Positions 29,983 to 39,827 of a stretch of 64,000 nucleotides of DNA are shown here, piece by piece. Under the pieces are notes generated by a model that was given only the letters and a program-made list of their open reading frames with translations, was not told the DNA's origin and made no database searches. Source of the stretch: Cupriavidus necator N-1. GTDB taxonomy: Bacteria; Pseudomonadota; Gammaproteobacteria; Burkholderiales; Burkholderiaceae. Position 1 is the first letter of the stretch; every line of letters begins with the position of its first letter. A program made the position numbers and the translations under genes. The stretch lies in contig NC_015723.1 in assembly GCF_000219215.1 (NCBI RefSeq), positions 2,418,001 through 2,482,000 of the forward strand, read 5' to 3'.

Positions 29983-31005
29983 TCATGCGCGACGGGTCCG
30001 CTCGCCGCGCTCGCGCCGCCGCGGGCCCGCGCTCCCGACCATACCCGGCGTGGGAATGGCTTGCCGCATGGCATCGACAAACGACCTGAGCTTCGCCGGA
30101 TAGAAGCGCGCATAGGGGTAGACCAGGTAGATCGGCAAGGGATCGGCCTGCCACTGCGGCAGCAGGTGCAGCAGCCTGCCGCTGGCAATGTCGTCGGCAA
30201 AGATCCAGGCCGAGCCGACGGCAACACCCAGCCCCAGCCGGGTCGCCGAATGCAGCGCGTAGAGGCTGTCCGTGCTCATGCGCGGCTGGAATGCGATGCC
30301 TTGGCGCGCCTGCGTCTGCGTGTTCTGCAGCACGACCTCATTGCGATAGAAGGTGCGCAGCGCCAGCCATGGCAGGCCCTCCAGGTCTTCCGGCCGGCGT
30401 GGCAGCGGCTTACCCTCAAACAGCGACGGTGCGGCAATGACCGCGCGCGGCACGTCGGCGAGCCGCACCGCCACCACGCCGGGTTCATGCACCTCGCCTA
30501 CATGGATCGCGCAATCGATGGCCTCGGCGATGAAATCCGGGGTACGGTCATGCAGCAGCCATTCCACCGAGACTTCGGGGTACTGCTGCAGGAAGCCGGC
30601 CAGCGGGCCGACCAGCAGCTCCTGCCCGAAAGCGTGCGGCACCACCACGCGCAACGTGCCTGCCGGCGCATGCCCGACCCCGCGCACGTCGGCCTCGAAC
30701 ATGGTCCAGTCGGCCACCAGCCCCTTGGCACGCTCATAGCAGCGTTCGCCGTCCTCGGTCAGCTTCATCGCATGCGTGGAGCGCTGCAGCAGGCGCACGC
30801 CGAGCAGCCGCTCCAGCGTCTGCAGGCGCCGGCTGACGGTGGGCTGGGTCGTCTGCAGCTGCGCTGCCGCCATCGACAGGCTGCCCGCCTCGACGATGCG
30901 CACAAAGGTCTGCATCAGCTCGATGCGGTCGGCACTGGTGGCGCCGCGGGCAGCTGCCCTGCCCTGCGTGGCGGGGGTTCGCGGCAATGCTGGCTGGCGT
31001 TTCAT
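29983..31005 (-). CDS. LysR-family regulator divergent from an MFS gene
   Basis: LysR regulator of 340 residues. The helix-turn-helix (about 28-87) includes GSLSMAAAQLQTTQPTVSRRLQTLERLLGVRLLQR; the effector domain follows to about 320, then a short Arg-rich tail. Effector motifs HVGEVHEPGVVAVRLADVPR and LHHLLPQW-like end resemble the CrgA branch. It is divergent from the MFS gene at 31112, its likely target. An inverted repeat overlaps its own start codon and may mediate autorepression. Ligand unknown. Confidence 0.87.
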   Translation of the reverse strand: MKRQPALPRTPATQGRAAARGATSADRIELMQTFVRIVEAGSLSMAAAQLQTTQPTVSRRLQTLERLLGVRLLQRSTHAMKLTEDGERCYERAKGLVADWTMFEADVRGVGHAPAGTLRVVVPHAFGQELLVGPLAGFLQQYPEVSVEWLLHDRTPDFIAEAIDCAIHVGEVHEPGVVAVRLADVPRAVIAAPSLFEGKPLPRRPEDLEGLPWLALRTFYRNEVVLQNTQTQARQGIAFQPRMSTDSLYALHSATRLGLGVAVGSAWIFADDIASGRLLHLLPQWQADPLPIYLVYPYARFYPAKLRSFVDAMRQAIPTPGMVGSAGPRRRERGERTRRA

Positions 31006-31018
31006 ACGTATCTCGTAT
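31004..31018. promoter_or_regulatory. ATACG-N5-CGTAT operator candidate
   Basis: A 15-base perfect palindrome, ATACGTATCTCGTAT, overlaps the start codon of the LysR gene and lies about 95 bases before the divergent MFS gene. It satisfies the T-N11-A rule for LysR sites. Confidence 0.5.
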
Positions 31019-31111
31019 AACCATTGTTCATCCCGCACGTCTACCAGAATCTGCCCGCGTGGACAACACTTCGAGCCATCCAAACCCGCCTGCGGACCAC
31101 GCAACCCCAAC

Positions 31112-32332
<1,221 letters not shown>

Positions 32333-32386
32333 GCGCCAGCCCCCGGCCTGGCATGCTGAGCCTTCGCGCCCAGCCCGCCCGGGCCT

Positions 32387-34273
32387 CTACGCGGCGGGCG
32401 CGATGCCCTCCCGGTCGGTGCCAGCCTCATCGCCGTCTCCCGGCGCCAGCGGCACCTCCACCGTCAGCGCCGTACTGCCCGGCGCCGACCGGATCTGCAA
32501 CCGCCCGTCGATGGCCGCCGCGCGCACCTGCATATTGCGCAGCCCGCGCCCGCCGCGCGTGGCCTCGGTGTCGAAGCCGCGGCCGTTGTCGGCCAGCGTG
32601 ATCCGGATCACCTGCGCGTCCATGTCCGCATGGGCGGTCACGGTAAGGGCGGTTGCCCGTGCGTGCTGCAGCACGTTGGTGATGCCTTCGAGCAGCAGGT
32701 ATTGCAGCTCCTGCACCTTGCGCGCGGTGAAATGCGCCAGCGTGGGCAGGCGCTCGACCTCCCAGTGGATATCGAGGCCGCCATCGGCGATGCGCGGCCC
32801 CAGGCGGTAGCGCAGGTTGCCCAGCACCGCCGCCAGGTCGCCGCCGGTGTCCTGCATGGCGTCGATGGAAAGCTTCAGCGAATCCAGGGCGTGCCGGACC
32901 TGCACGGCGATTTCCGGCGAGCTGGCCTTGCCGGATTCCAGCATCGAGATCGTGGTGACAAGCTGGCTGCCCAGGCCATCGTGCATGTCGCGCAGGATGC
33001 GGCCACGCTCGCGCAGGGCGGTCTCCTCGGCAGCGATCTTCTGCGTGCGTGCGAAGGCCGCGCGCAGCTGCGCCTCGCGCTGCGCGACGCGCTCGGTCAG
33101 CACCTGGTTGGCGTCCTGCAGGCTCTGCACCGCGCTGGTGTAGCGCTCCACCAGCATCCACGCCATCACCACGCTGAACGGCACCGACACATAGCGGGTC
33201 ATGGAATGGACCCAGTAGTAGTCGCCGGTCAGCCAGACCTTGATCCAGTCCGCCAGGAACAGCACCGCCGACACGCCCACGGTGGCGGCCAGCAGCGTTG
33301 CCTCGCGGCTGGGCCGGCGCAATGCGCCCCATACCATCGCGCCGGCCACGGTCAGGATGATGCCCACCTTGACCAGCCAGCTCAGCGGAAAGACCATCGG
33401 GTGGCTTGACACGGCGGCCAGCGGCGCGATCACCGGCAGCGCCAGCCACAGGTAGGCATTGAGCGTGCGATGCAGCCAGCGCCACGGCACGCGGATCACC
33501 AGCAGGCAGAACCGGGCGATGGCGCCCAGGAACACCTCGCGCGCGGCGGCGACGATATAGCTGCGCAGTTCCGCGGGAATCGCCAGGTCATCGACAAAGT
33601 AGTCGAGCAGCCGCACGCTCCACGCGACCTCGGCCAGCCCGTACAGGCCGAACAGCGGATCGCGCTGGCGCCACCAGATCAGCAGCGCGAGGCCGCCCAG
33701 CACGACGCTGAGCACCGCCGCGATTAACGGGCCGACCACGCGCAGGCGGAAGGCCTGCTCGAACTGCGCGCGCACTTCGGCGGCCGGGCCCACCGTCACC
33801 GGCAGCAGGCCCGAGCGCGCATAGGCGCGCGCCGCCACGGTGATGCGCAGCAGGTTGCCGTGCGTGCTTGCCAGCTCGGGCGGCATGGCCACGTAGTAGG
33901 GTCGCTTGGCCAGCGCCGACGAGGGTGCGTCCAGGCGCCCGCCGGCAGCGATCAGCACGCCATTGAGCCGCACCTCGTAGCTGCCGCCGGCCCATGGTAC
34001 GAACAGCCCCCCAGGGTCAGCCGCGGGCCATTTGCGGTCAAAGCGCAGTTCGTAGACTAGCGTGCCGGACTTGCCCGGCATCTCCCGGTCCCAGTAATCA
34101 GGCAGCGTCAGCGGGAGCGCCGGCAGCACCGTGCCGTCGGTCAGCGTGGCCGAGCGCGTGGCCGCGGCCAGTTCCATCGTGCCCGCGGCTGCCGCCATGC
34201 CGGACAGCATCAGGCAGGCCCATGCCAGCAGCACGGCAAGCAAGGTCCGGAGGTGGCGCGGTCGATGCAGCAT
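32387..34273 (-). CDS. NarX/DesK-type sensor histidine kinase with 7TM sensor
   Basis: Membrane kinase of 628 residues. A signal peptide or first membrane segment (1-30) leads to an external beta-sandwich domain (about 35-170) and seven hydrophobic segments (about 178-375), the layout of 7TMR-DISM sensors. A coiled coil (380-425) precedes the HisKA_3 box with phosphoacceptor His431 (RILRDMHDGLGSQL) and an HATPase_c domain with DNGRGFD and GRGLRNM. It lies nine bases after its response regulator in the same operon. The signal is not known. Confidence 0.9.
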   Translation of the reverse strand: MLHRPRHLRTLLAVLLAWACLMLSGMAAAAGTMELAAATRSATLTDGTVLPALPLTLPDYWDREMPGKSGTLVYELRFDRKWPAADPGGLFVPWAGGSYEVRLNGVLIAAGGRLDAPSSALAKRPYYVAMPPELASTHGNLLRITVAARAYARSGLLPVTVGPAAEVRAQFEQAFRLRVVGPLIAAVLSVVLGGLALLIWWRQRDPLFGLYGLAEVAWSVRLLDYFVDDLAIPAELRSYIVAAAREVFLGAIARFCLLVIRVPWRWLHRTLNAYLWLALPVIAPLAAVSSHPMVFPLSWLVKVGIILTVAGAMVWGALRRPSREATLLAATVGVSAVLFLADWIKVWLTGDYYWVHSMTRYVSVPFSVVMAWMLVERYTSAVQSLQDANQVLTERVAQREAQLRAAFARTQKIAAEETALRERGRILRDMHDGLGSQLVTTISMLESGKASSPEIAVQVRHALDSLKLSIDAMQDTGGDLAAVLGNLRYRLGPRIADGGLDIHWEVERLPTLAHFTARKVQELQYLLLEGITNVLQHARATALTVTAHADMDAQVIRITLADNGRGFDTEATRGGRGLRNMQVRAAAIDGRLQIRSAPGSTALTVEVPLAPGDGDEAGTDREGIAPAA

Positions 34274-34282
34274 TAGGTGGGG

Positions 34283-34957
34283 TCACAAGGACTTGAGCAG
34301 GCCCAGCTTGGCCGCCTCGAACACGGCCTCGCCGCGCGAGCGTACTGCCAGCTTGCCGTAGATGTTCTTGATGTGCGATTGCACGGTATGCACGCTCAGC
34401 CCCAGGTAGCGGGCAGTCTCGGCATAGGTATAGCCGCGCGAGATCAGGTCCAGGATCTCGTTCTCGCGCACCGACAGCACCACGGCGCCGGTGGCCGCGG
34501 TATCGCGCGCAACCGCCTCGGCCGGCGCGCCGCGCAGCCGGTTCACCACCTGTCGCGCGATCAGCGGGCTCATCGGCGAGCCGCCCGCGCGCAGCTCGCC
34601 GATGGAGGCGGCGATGCGGTCCGTGGTTTCGTCCTTGAGCAGGTAGCCGATGGCGCCCGCCTCGATGCTGGCCAGCACGTGCTGGTCGTCGCCGAACACC
34701 GTGACCACCATGCAGTCGCAGGCGGGATAGCGCTCGCGCGCGTCGCGGATCACGTCGATGCCGCTGCCGTCCGGCAGGCCGAGATCGCACAGCAGCACGT
34801 CGGGCTGGTGCTGCGCCAGCCAGGCCAGGGCTTCCGCCGCACTGGCGGTACAGCCGGCCACCACGGTGGCCGGCGCATGCATCTCAACGGCCTGCACCAG
34901 CCGGCTCAGTGCCGCGGGATCGTCCTCGACGATCAGGACTCTTGTTGTGCTTGCCAT
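34283..34957 (-). CDS. NarL/FixJ-family response regulator
   Basis: Two-domain regulator of 224 residues. The receiver has acidic pocket EDD (11-13), phosphoacceptor Asp58 (LLCDLGLPDGSG) and Lys near 107 (YLLKDET). The LuxR-type helix-turn-helix (about 162-220) reads LSVRENEILDLISRGYTYAETARYLGLSVHTVQSHIKNIYGKL. The ATG at 34957 begins MASTTRVLIVEDD. The frame is open far upstream, through a degenerate 12-base repeat, but that part shows no domain. It forms an operon with the kinase gene downstream. Confidence 0.92.
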   Translation of the reverse strand: MASTTRVLIVEDDPAALSRLVQAVEMHAPATVVAGCTASAAEALAWLAQHQPDVLLCDLGLPDGSGIDVIRDARERYPACDCMVVTVFGDDQHVLASIEAGAIGYLLKDETTDRIAASIGELRAGGSPMSPLIARQVVNRLRGAPAEAVARDTAATGAVVLSVRENEILDLISRGYTYAETARYLGLSVHTVQSHIKNIYGKLAVRSRGEAVFEAAKLGLLKSL

Positions 34958-34977
34958 GCCTGTGTTCCCGAGCCATG

Positions 34978-35049
34978 CCGTTGTGCTGCCCGTTGTGCTG
35001 CCCGTTGTCGGGCCAGTCTTGCTGCCCGTACTACTGCATGCTGTGCTCC
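34978..35049. repeat. Degenerate 12-base tandem repeat
   Basis: Six units of about 12 bases. The first two are identical (CCGTTGTGCTGC) and the next four diverge progressively. It lies 20-92 bases upstream of the response regulator start, in its presumed leader or promoter. Confidence 0.6.
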
Positions 35050-35276
35050 GGGCACGACGGCGGATTCTGACATATCCGCCCGCGCATGGGACGGCCGGGC
35101 GGATCCCTTCAGGGTAAACGCCGCCGCGCTTACTCATCGCATAGCCGCGCGTCGTTGCCCATCCCATATTCTGGGGAGGCGTCGAACCGGCCGGCTCCTG
35201 AGCTTGCGCCGGGACAGCCCCATTCGGGGGATGCCACCCCATTTTTGCCGAAAATAGAGCGTTTTTGCCAGTTCTG

Positions 35277-35305
35277 TTGGATTTTGCAGGCTGTACGAAT
35301 ACAAT
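35277..35305 (+). promoter_or_regulatory. Sigma-70 promoter for the lipoprotein gene
   Basis: TTGGAT (35277-35282) and TACAAT (35300-35305) are 17 bases apart, in an AT-rich patch. A transcript would start near 35312, about 40 bases before the ATG at 35352. Confidence 0.5.
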
Positions 35306-35351
35306 GCCCCGGCGCTGGCCGAGGGTGCTGGCGGACCTGGAGAAAAAAAGA

Positions 35352-35966
35352 ATGAAGACGGGAAAACTGGTGGTAGGGCTAGCGCTAGCCGGGTTGCTGG
35401 CGGGGTGTGAATCGATGGACGGCGCAATGTCCTCCATCAGCGGCGTGCTCGACGGCACCGGCGACGTGCTGAGCGGCGACTTCCGCATGCTGGCGGATCC
35501 GAAGCCGGCTTCGCTGGGCGATATCTGGTCGGACTGGAAGAAGAACGAAATCACCGCGAAGAAGAAGTGGGATTCGCAGGCGATCCTGGTAACGGGTACG
35601 GTCGCCCGCATCACCAAGGTGGATGGCCTGCGCAAGTCGGACGACACCATTGCCGTCTACTTCAAGGACTCGGTCAATCCGCAGTGCACCGGCAAGGCGC
35701 TAATGCGCGACGCGCTGATGGTCAACCAGAAGAAGATCAGCAACCTGCAGACCGGGGACAAGATCAACGTCACCGGCGTGCTGGCCACAAGCGATTCGGA
35801 AACGTACAACAACAGCAATACCGAATGCTATTTTGCGTTCGCCAAGTCGAAGATCGAACCGGCCCCGGCGACCACGGCCGCTGGCAGCGCAGCCGCCCCT
35901 GCGAAAGCCACGGCCACCAAGTCGACCAAATCGACAAAGTCGACCAAGACCAGCAGCACGAAGTAA
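35352..35966 (+). CDS. Lipoprotein with an OB-fold-like domain
   Basis: A 204-residue lipoprotein. The signal ends in LLAGC with the lipidated Cys at residue 19. The middle part (about 70-155), WDSQAILVTGTVARITKVDGL...IAVYFKDSV..C.GKAL...LQTGDKINVTGVL, resembles the OB-fold of tRNA_anti-like (DUF4131/YgiW-type) proteins. The tail from about 165 is low complexity, Ala/Pro then repeated Lys-Ser-Thr encoded by near-repeats of GTCGACCAA. GGAG lies upstream of the ATG. Function unknown; it stands alone. Confidence 0.78.
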   Translation: MKTGKLVVGLALAGLLAGCESMDGAMSSISGVLDGTGDVLSGDFRMLADPKPASLGDIWSDWKKNEITAKKKWDSQAILVTGTVARITKVDGLRKSDDTIAVYFKDSVNPQCTGKALMRDALMVNQKKISNLQTGDKINVTGVLATSDSETYNNSNTECYFAFAKSKIEPAPATTAAGSAAAPAKATATKSTKSTKSTKTSSTK

Positions 35967-36275
35967 ACCGGCAAAAAGGTGGCGACGGGCGGCAGTACGG
36001 CCGCCCGGCACGCCTGCCCCGGTGCGCGTGGCGCCCTGCCTCGCGCCATGTGGATACTGCGGCACGCCCCGCCCATCCGGACCGGCATCCCTTACAAGCT
36101 CTGAAACCCTTGCATGGATGGCAATGCGCCAAAGTGCCGGCAAACCCCCGTCCGCGGGGCATCCCGCCGCACGGTACGAATCTTGCCCCTTCTTGATTAC
36201 CCGCCAGCGGTTCGCGCACGGCGTGTGCGCCTGCGCCCGCACATGGCGCCACACGCACACTGTCAGGAAAACAGC
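35967..36275. other. 309-base region between the lipoprotein and BON-domain genes
   Basis: No supported gene. A short stem-loop follows the lipoprotein stop (separate entry), and AGGA precedes the next ATG. I see no clear promoter. Confidence 0.5.
35987..36006 (+). terminator. Stem-loop after the lipoprotein gene
   Basis: GGGCGGC (35987-35993) and GCCGCCC (36000-36006) pair around six bases, 20 bases after the lipoprotein stop. No T run follows, so termination is only possible. Confidence 0.35.
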
Positions 36276-37211
36276 ATGGGCTACTACTACGATGAGCGCA
36301 ATGCGCGCGCCGCGCGCCAACGCCGCCAGGCATGGGAAGACGATGACTGGCAACCTGAATCCGAACAGGAGCGCTGGCAAGCGCGGCGTCGGCGCCAGCA
36401 AATGGCCCCGGGCCAGACCAGCTACGGCGGCTCCGCCCGCCCGGACCGGGATTTCAACGAAGCGTACGGCGCCCGCAGGTACCCGGAACACCCGTCCGGC
36501 GCACGCTCCGGCAGCAACCTGCGCTACGGCCTGAACGGCGGCTATGGCTGGGAACGCGCCAGCGAATGGCGCGATCCGCAGGCATGGCAACGCGACGACG
36601 AGTACGCCGAGCGCCAGTGGCGCCGCAGCGCCGAACGCGCACGGGATCCGCGTGAATCGCCTCACGCGCGCGGCCATGACACCTACTTCAGCGACTTGCG
36701 CAGCGACACCCGCTACTGGGTCGACCCGCACGAGGACTGGGAAGAAAAGCAGCGCTATGAGGCCCGGCGTCACAGCCCGGGCTACCGGGAATATGCGCAG
36801 CGCCGCGGCTGGGAAACCGACAATCTCGATGACGAGCGCGAAGGCTCGCATGGCGTGCTCTACAACCTGGGCCGCCGCATCGGTGAAGCCGTGGGCGACT
36901 GGTTCGGCACCTCCGAACGCCACACTGGCCCACGCGGCTACCAGCGCAGCGACGAACGCATCCGCGACCAGATCTGCGAGCAGCTGAGCTATGCGCGCGG
37001 CGTTGACGTCAGCGACGTCAGTGTGGACGTCAGCGAAGGCGTGGTGTCACTGACCGGCACCGTGCGCGACCGCGGCCAGAAGTTCTATATCGAAGACCTG
37101 GCCGACGGCACCTACGGCGTCAAGGAGGTCAACAACGACATCCGCGTGCGCCGCGAGCTCCCCGAAGCCCGCAGCACCGGCGATGTGACCGGCAGCACCT
37201 GGCGCGGATGA
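36276..37211 (+). CDS. BON-domain protein with a charged, aromatic-rich N-terminal half
   Basis: A 311-residue protein without signal peptide. Residues 1-230 are low complexity, rich in Arg, Glu, Asp, Tyr and Trp (GYYYDERNARAARQRRQAWEDDDW). A BON domain occupies about 230-300: RIRDQICEQLSYARGVDVSDVSVDVSEGVVSLTGTVRDRGQ, followed by VKEVNNDIRVRRE. BON domains bind membranes or lipids and are often found in stress or envelope proteins. Similar SWFGF-like or DUF-containing BON proteins with charged N-termini occur in Burkholderiales. AGGA precedes the ATG. Function unknown. Confidence 0.83.
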   Translation: MGYYYDERNARAARQRRQAWEDDDWQPESEQERWQARRRRQQMAPGQTSYGGSARPDRDFNEAYGARRYPEHPSGARSGSNLRYGLNGGYGWERASEWRDPQAWQRDDEYAERQWRRSAERARDPRESPHARGHDTYFSDLRSDTRYWVDPHEDWEEKQRYEARRHSPGYREYAQRRGWETDNLDDEREGSHGVLYNLGRRIGEAVGDWFGTSERHTGPRGYQRSDERIRDQICEQLSYARGVDVSDVSVDVSEGVVSLTGTVRDRGQKFYIEDLADGTYGVKEVNNDIRVRRELPEARSTGDVTGSTWRG

Positions 37212-37220
37212 CGCCAGCGA

Positions 37221-37261
37221 TGGCGGGCGCCGCAGGCCAGCTTCGGCCTAGGCGCCCGCCA
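37221..37261. terminator. Long hairpin between convergent genes
   Basis: TGGCGGGCGCC (37221-37231) and GGCGCCCGCCA (37251-37261) are perfect 11-base inverted repeats, with an inner stem AGGCC-AGCTTC-GGCCT in the loop. It lies at the convergent ends of the BON gene and the LysR gene (covering that stop), as a bidirectional terminator would. Confidence 0.5.
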
Positions 37262-38174
37262 CGCCAACCTCCGCCGCCAGCCGTTCGCGGATAAACCCCA
37301 GGAACGCACGCACGCCCTCAGGCAGCGTGCGGCCGGCCAGTGTCTGCAGTTCGACCGCGCGGCTGCGCATGCCGCGCTCCCGGATCGAGGCGGCGCGCAG
37401 TTCGCCGCGGCGCAACCTGTCGCCCACGGTGACGGCGCCAGAGATCGACAGCCCGCCACCGTGCAGCACGAAGTTGGTCAGGGTCTCGAAGTGATTGGTC
37501 ACCAGCACCGGTTCAAACACCATGCCGCGTTCGCCACAAGCGATGTCGAACAGCTGGCGCACGGTGTTGTCGCCCTCCGGCAGCGCCAGCGGGTAAGGCT
37601 GCATCTGCGCCAGCGTGACGCTGCGAAAGCGCGCCAGCGGATGGTCCGGACGCATGATGGCAATCACCGGCGCGGGCTGGCGGTGCTCCACCCGGATGCC
37701 CTGCTCCGCGGCGCGGCTATAGGTGATACCGATGTCCGCATCGCCATGCAGCACGATGCCGGTGACTTCGGCCGGCGGCGCCACGCGCACATGGAACTGC
37801 AGGCCCGGATAGCGCTGGCGGAACTCGGCAATGATGCGCGGCAGGAACTCGATCGCAAATCCCGCCGAACTGGCCAGCCGCACCCGGCCCCGGCGCAGGC
37901 CCTGCAGCGCGGCAATCTCTGACACCACCCGATCGGCTTCCAGCGCGCCGCGCAGGGCATAGGCCGCCAGCAACTCCCCGGCCGCGCTGGCCACCATGCC
38001 ACGCGGCCGGCGGTCGAACAGCGGCACGCCGAGCAATGCCTCGAGCGCGCCGACCTGGCGGCTCACGGCCGACACGGTGACATTCAGCCGCTGCGCCGCC
38101 TCGGTCAGCGAGCCGCTGCGTATCACCTCCAGGAAATAGCGCAGCGAGGTTTCCTGCAGGCGATGCGACAGCAT
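37248..38174 (-). CDS. LysR-family regulator divergent from an amidase
   Basis: LysR-type regulator of 308 residues. The helix-turn-helix (about 8-67) reads TSLRYFLEVIRSGSLTEAAQRLNVTVSAVSRQVGALEALLGVPLFDRRPRG; the effector domain covers about 95-300 with VRVAPPAEVTGIVLHGDADIGITY. It is divergent from the amidase and Bug receptor genes, its probable targets. Ligand unknown. Confidence 0.88.
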   Translation of the reverse strand: MLSHRLQETSLRYFLEVIRSGSLTEAAQRLNVTVSAVSRQVGALEALLGVPLFDRRPRGMVASAAGELLAAYALRGALEADRVVSEIAALQGLRRGRVRLASSAGFAIEFLPRIIAEFRQRYPGLQFHVRVAPPAEVTGIVLHGDADIGITYSRAAEQGIRVEHRQPAPVIAIMRPDHPLARFRSVTLAQMQPYPLALPEGDNTVRQLFDIACGERGMVFEPVLVTNHFETLTNFVLHGGGLSISGAVTVGDRLRRGELRAASIRERGMRSRAVELQTLAGRTLPEGVRAFLGFIRERLAAEVGVAGA

Positions 38175-38292
38175 GGGCGGCTCCGGCGGCTGGTTTGCGT
38201 TTTACGCAAGGATATTTGAAAAAAACATCGATTGCGGGAAACCGTGCGCCGCCCGTATGCTTTTTCCCGACACCACAGGAGACACCCGAGCC

Positions 38293-39747
38293 ATGGCGCC
38301 CACCCAGACCCCTGATCCCATCACCGAACTCGATGCCGTCGCCCTGTCGCGCGCCATCCATGGACGCGAGGTCTCGTGCGTGGAAGTGCTCGATGCCTTC
38401 CTTGGCCAGATCGACCGCCACAACCCGCGCGTCAATGCCATCGTGGCGCCGATGGAGCGCGACACCCTGCGCGCGCAGGCCGCCGGGCTCGACGCCGAAC
38501 TGGCACGCGGCACCAGCCGCGGCCCGCTGCATGGCTTCCCGCAGGCGCCCAAGGACATCAGCCCGGCCGCGGGCATGGTCACCACCAAGGGCTCGCCGAT
38601 CTTCGCCGGGCAGGTCAGCGAGGCCGACGCCGTGATCTTCGAGCGCATGCGCGCCGGCGGCGCGGTCTTTGTCGGGCGCACCAACTCGCCGGAGTTCGGC
38701 CTGGGCGGCCATACCTACAACCCGGTTTACGGCACCACTCGCAACGCCTTCGACCCGGCACGCTCCGCCGGCGGCAGCAGCGGCGGCGCCGCGGTGGCGG
38801 TGGCGCTGCACATGCTGCCGGTGGCGGATGGCTCGGACATGATGGGGTCGCTGCGCACGCCCGCGGCGTTCAACCACGTGTATGGCCTGCGTACCTCGGT
38901 CGGCTGCGTGCCGCACGGCCCGGGCGACGAGGTCTTCTTCCAGCAGTTCAGCGTGGCCGGCCCGATGGCGCGCAACGTGCCGGACCTGGCCCTGCTGCTG
39001 TCGGTGCAGGCCGGCTTCGACGCGCGCCTGCCGCTGACGCACCGCGCCGAAGCACCCGGCACCTTCAAGCTGCCGCCCGAACGCGACTGGGCCGGCGTGC
39101 GCATCGGCTGGCTGGGCAACCTGGGCGGCCACCTGCCGACCGAAGCCGGCGTGCTCGATACCTGCGAGCAGGCGCTCGCGCACCTGCGCACGCTCGGCTG
39201 CACCGTGGACGCCGCGCTGCCCGAATTCGACCTGGAGCGCCTGTGGCGCGCGTGGATCGACCTGCGCAGCTTCTCGGTGGCTGGCGCCAGCGCGGCGCTG
39301 TACCACGACCCGGCCAGGCGCGCGCTGCTCAAGCCCGAGGCCGCATGGGAGATCGAGCGAGGCCTGGCCCTGCCGGGCACGCGCGTGTACCAGGCCCTGT
39401 GCGAGCGCAGCGCGTGGTACCAGGCACTGCTCGCGCTGTTCGAGCGCTTCGACTACCTTGTGCTGCCGGCCGCGCAGGTGTTCCCGTTCAATGCCGACTG
39501 GGACTGGCCGCATGTCATCGACGGCCGCGACATGGACACCTACCACCGCTGGATGCAGGTGGTGGTGCCGGCCACCATGGCCGGACTGCCGGCCCTGGCC
39601 GCACCAGCCGGCTTCAGCCCCCAGGGCCTGCCGGCCGGCATCCAGATCATCGGCCCGGCGCAGGCCGACGCCGCCGTGCTGCAGCTCGGCCATGCCTATG
39701 ACCAGGCCGGCGGCTTCTCGCGCGTGCGCAGCCCCTGGCTCGATTGA
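38293..39747 (+). CDS. Amidase-signature family hydrolase
   Basis: Serine amidase of 484 residues with the Ser-cisSer-Lys triad region: Lys in QAPKDISPAAG near residue 95, GGSSGGAAVAVA near 165 and DMMGSLRTPA near 190, where the nucleophile Ser lies in GSLR (GGS[IL]R in most relatives, here MGS). The substrate is some amide or carbamate; the adjacent Bug receptor suggests a small imported acid or amide. Start ATG 38293 follows AGGAGA by about ten bases; ATG 38257 is an alternative. Confidence 0.88.
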   Translation: MAPTQTPDPITELDAVALSRAIHGREVSCVEVLDAFLGQIDRHNPRVNAIVAPMERDTLRAQAAGLDAELARGTSRGPLHGFPQAPKDISPAAGMVTTKGSPIFAGQVSEADAVIFERMRAGGAVFVGRTNSPEFGLGGHTYNPVYGTTRNAFDPARSAGGSSGGAAVAVALHMLPVADGSDMMGSLRTPAAFNHVYGLRTSVGCVPHGPGDEVFFQQFSVAGPMARNVPDLALLLSVQAGFDARLPLTHRAEAPGTFKLPPERDWAGVRIGWLGNLGGHLPTEAGVLDTCEQALAHLRTLGCTVDAALPEFDLERLWRAWIDLRSFSVAGASAALYHDPARRALLKPEAAWEIERGLALPGTRVYQALCERSAWYQALLALFERFDYLVLPAAQVFPFNADWDWPHVIDGRDMDTYHRWMQVVVPATMAGLPALAAPAGFSPQGLPAGIQIIGPAQADAAVLQLGHAYDQAGGFSRVRSPWLD

Positions 39748-39827
39748 GCCTTCGGCTAGTCCTGGCCCCGCTTCGTATTGCTTCCGATTGCCTTCTATTC
39801 CTACAACTGCCGGCAGGAGTGCCAACG

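Larger units (their letters stand above)
34958..35351. other. 394-base intergenic region between two divergent genes
   Basis: No gene is seen. It contains a degenerate 12-base tandem repeat near the response regulator start and, at the other end, an AT-richer stretch with a promoter for the lipoprotein gene (separate entries). Confidence 0.6.
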
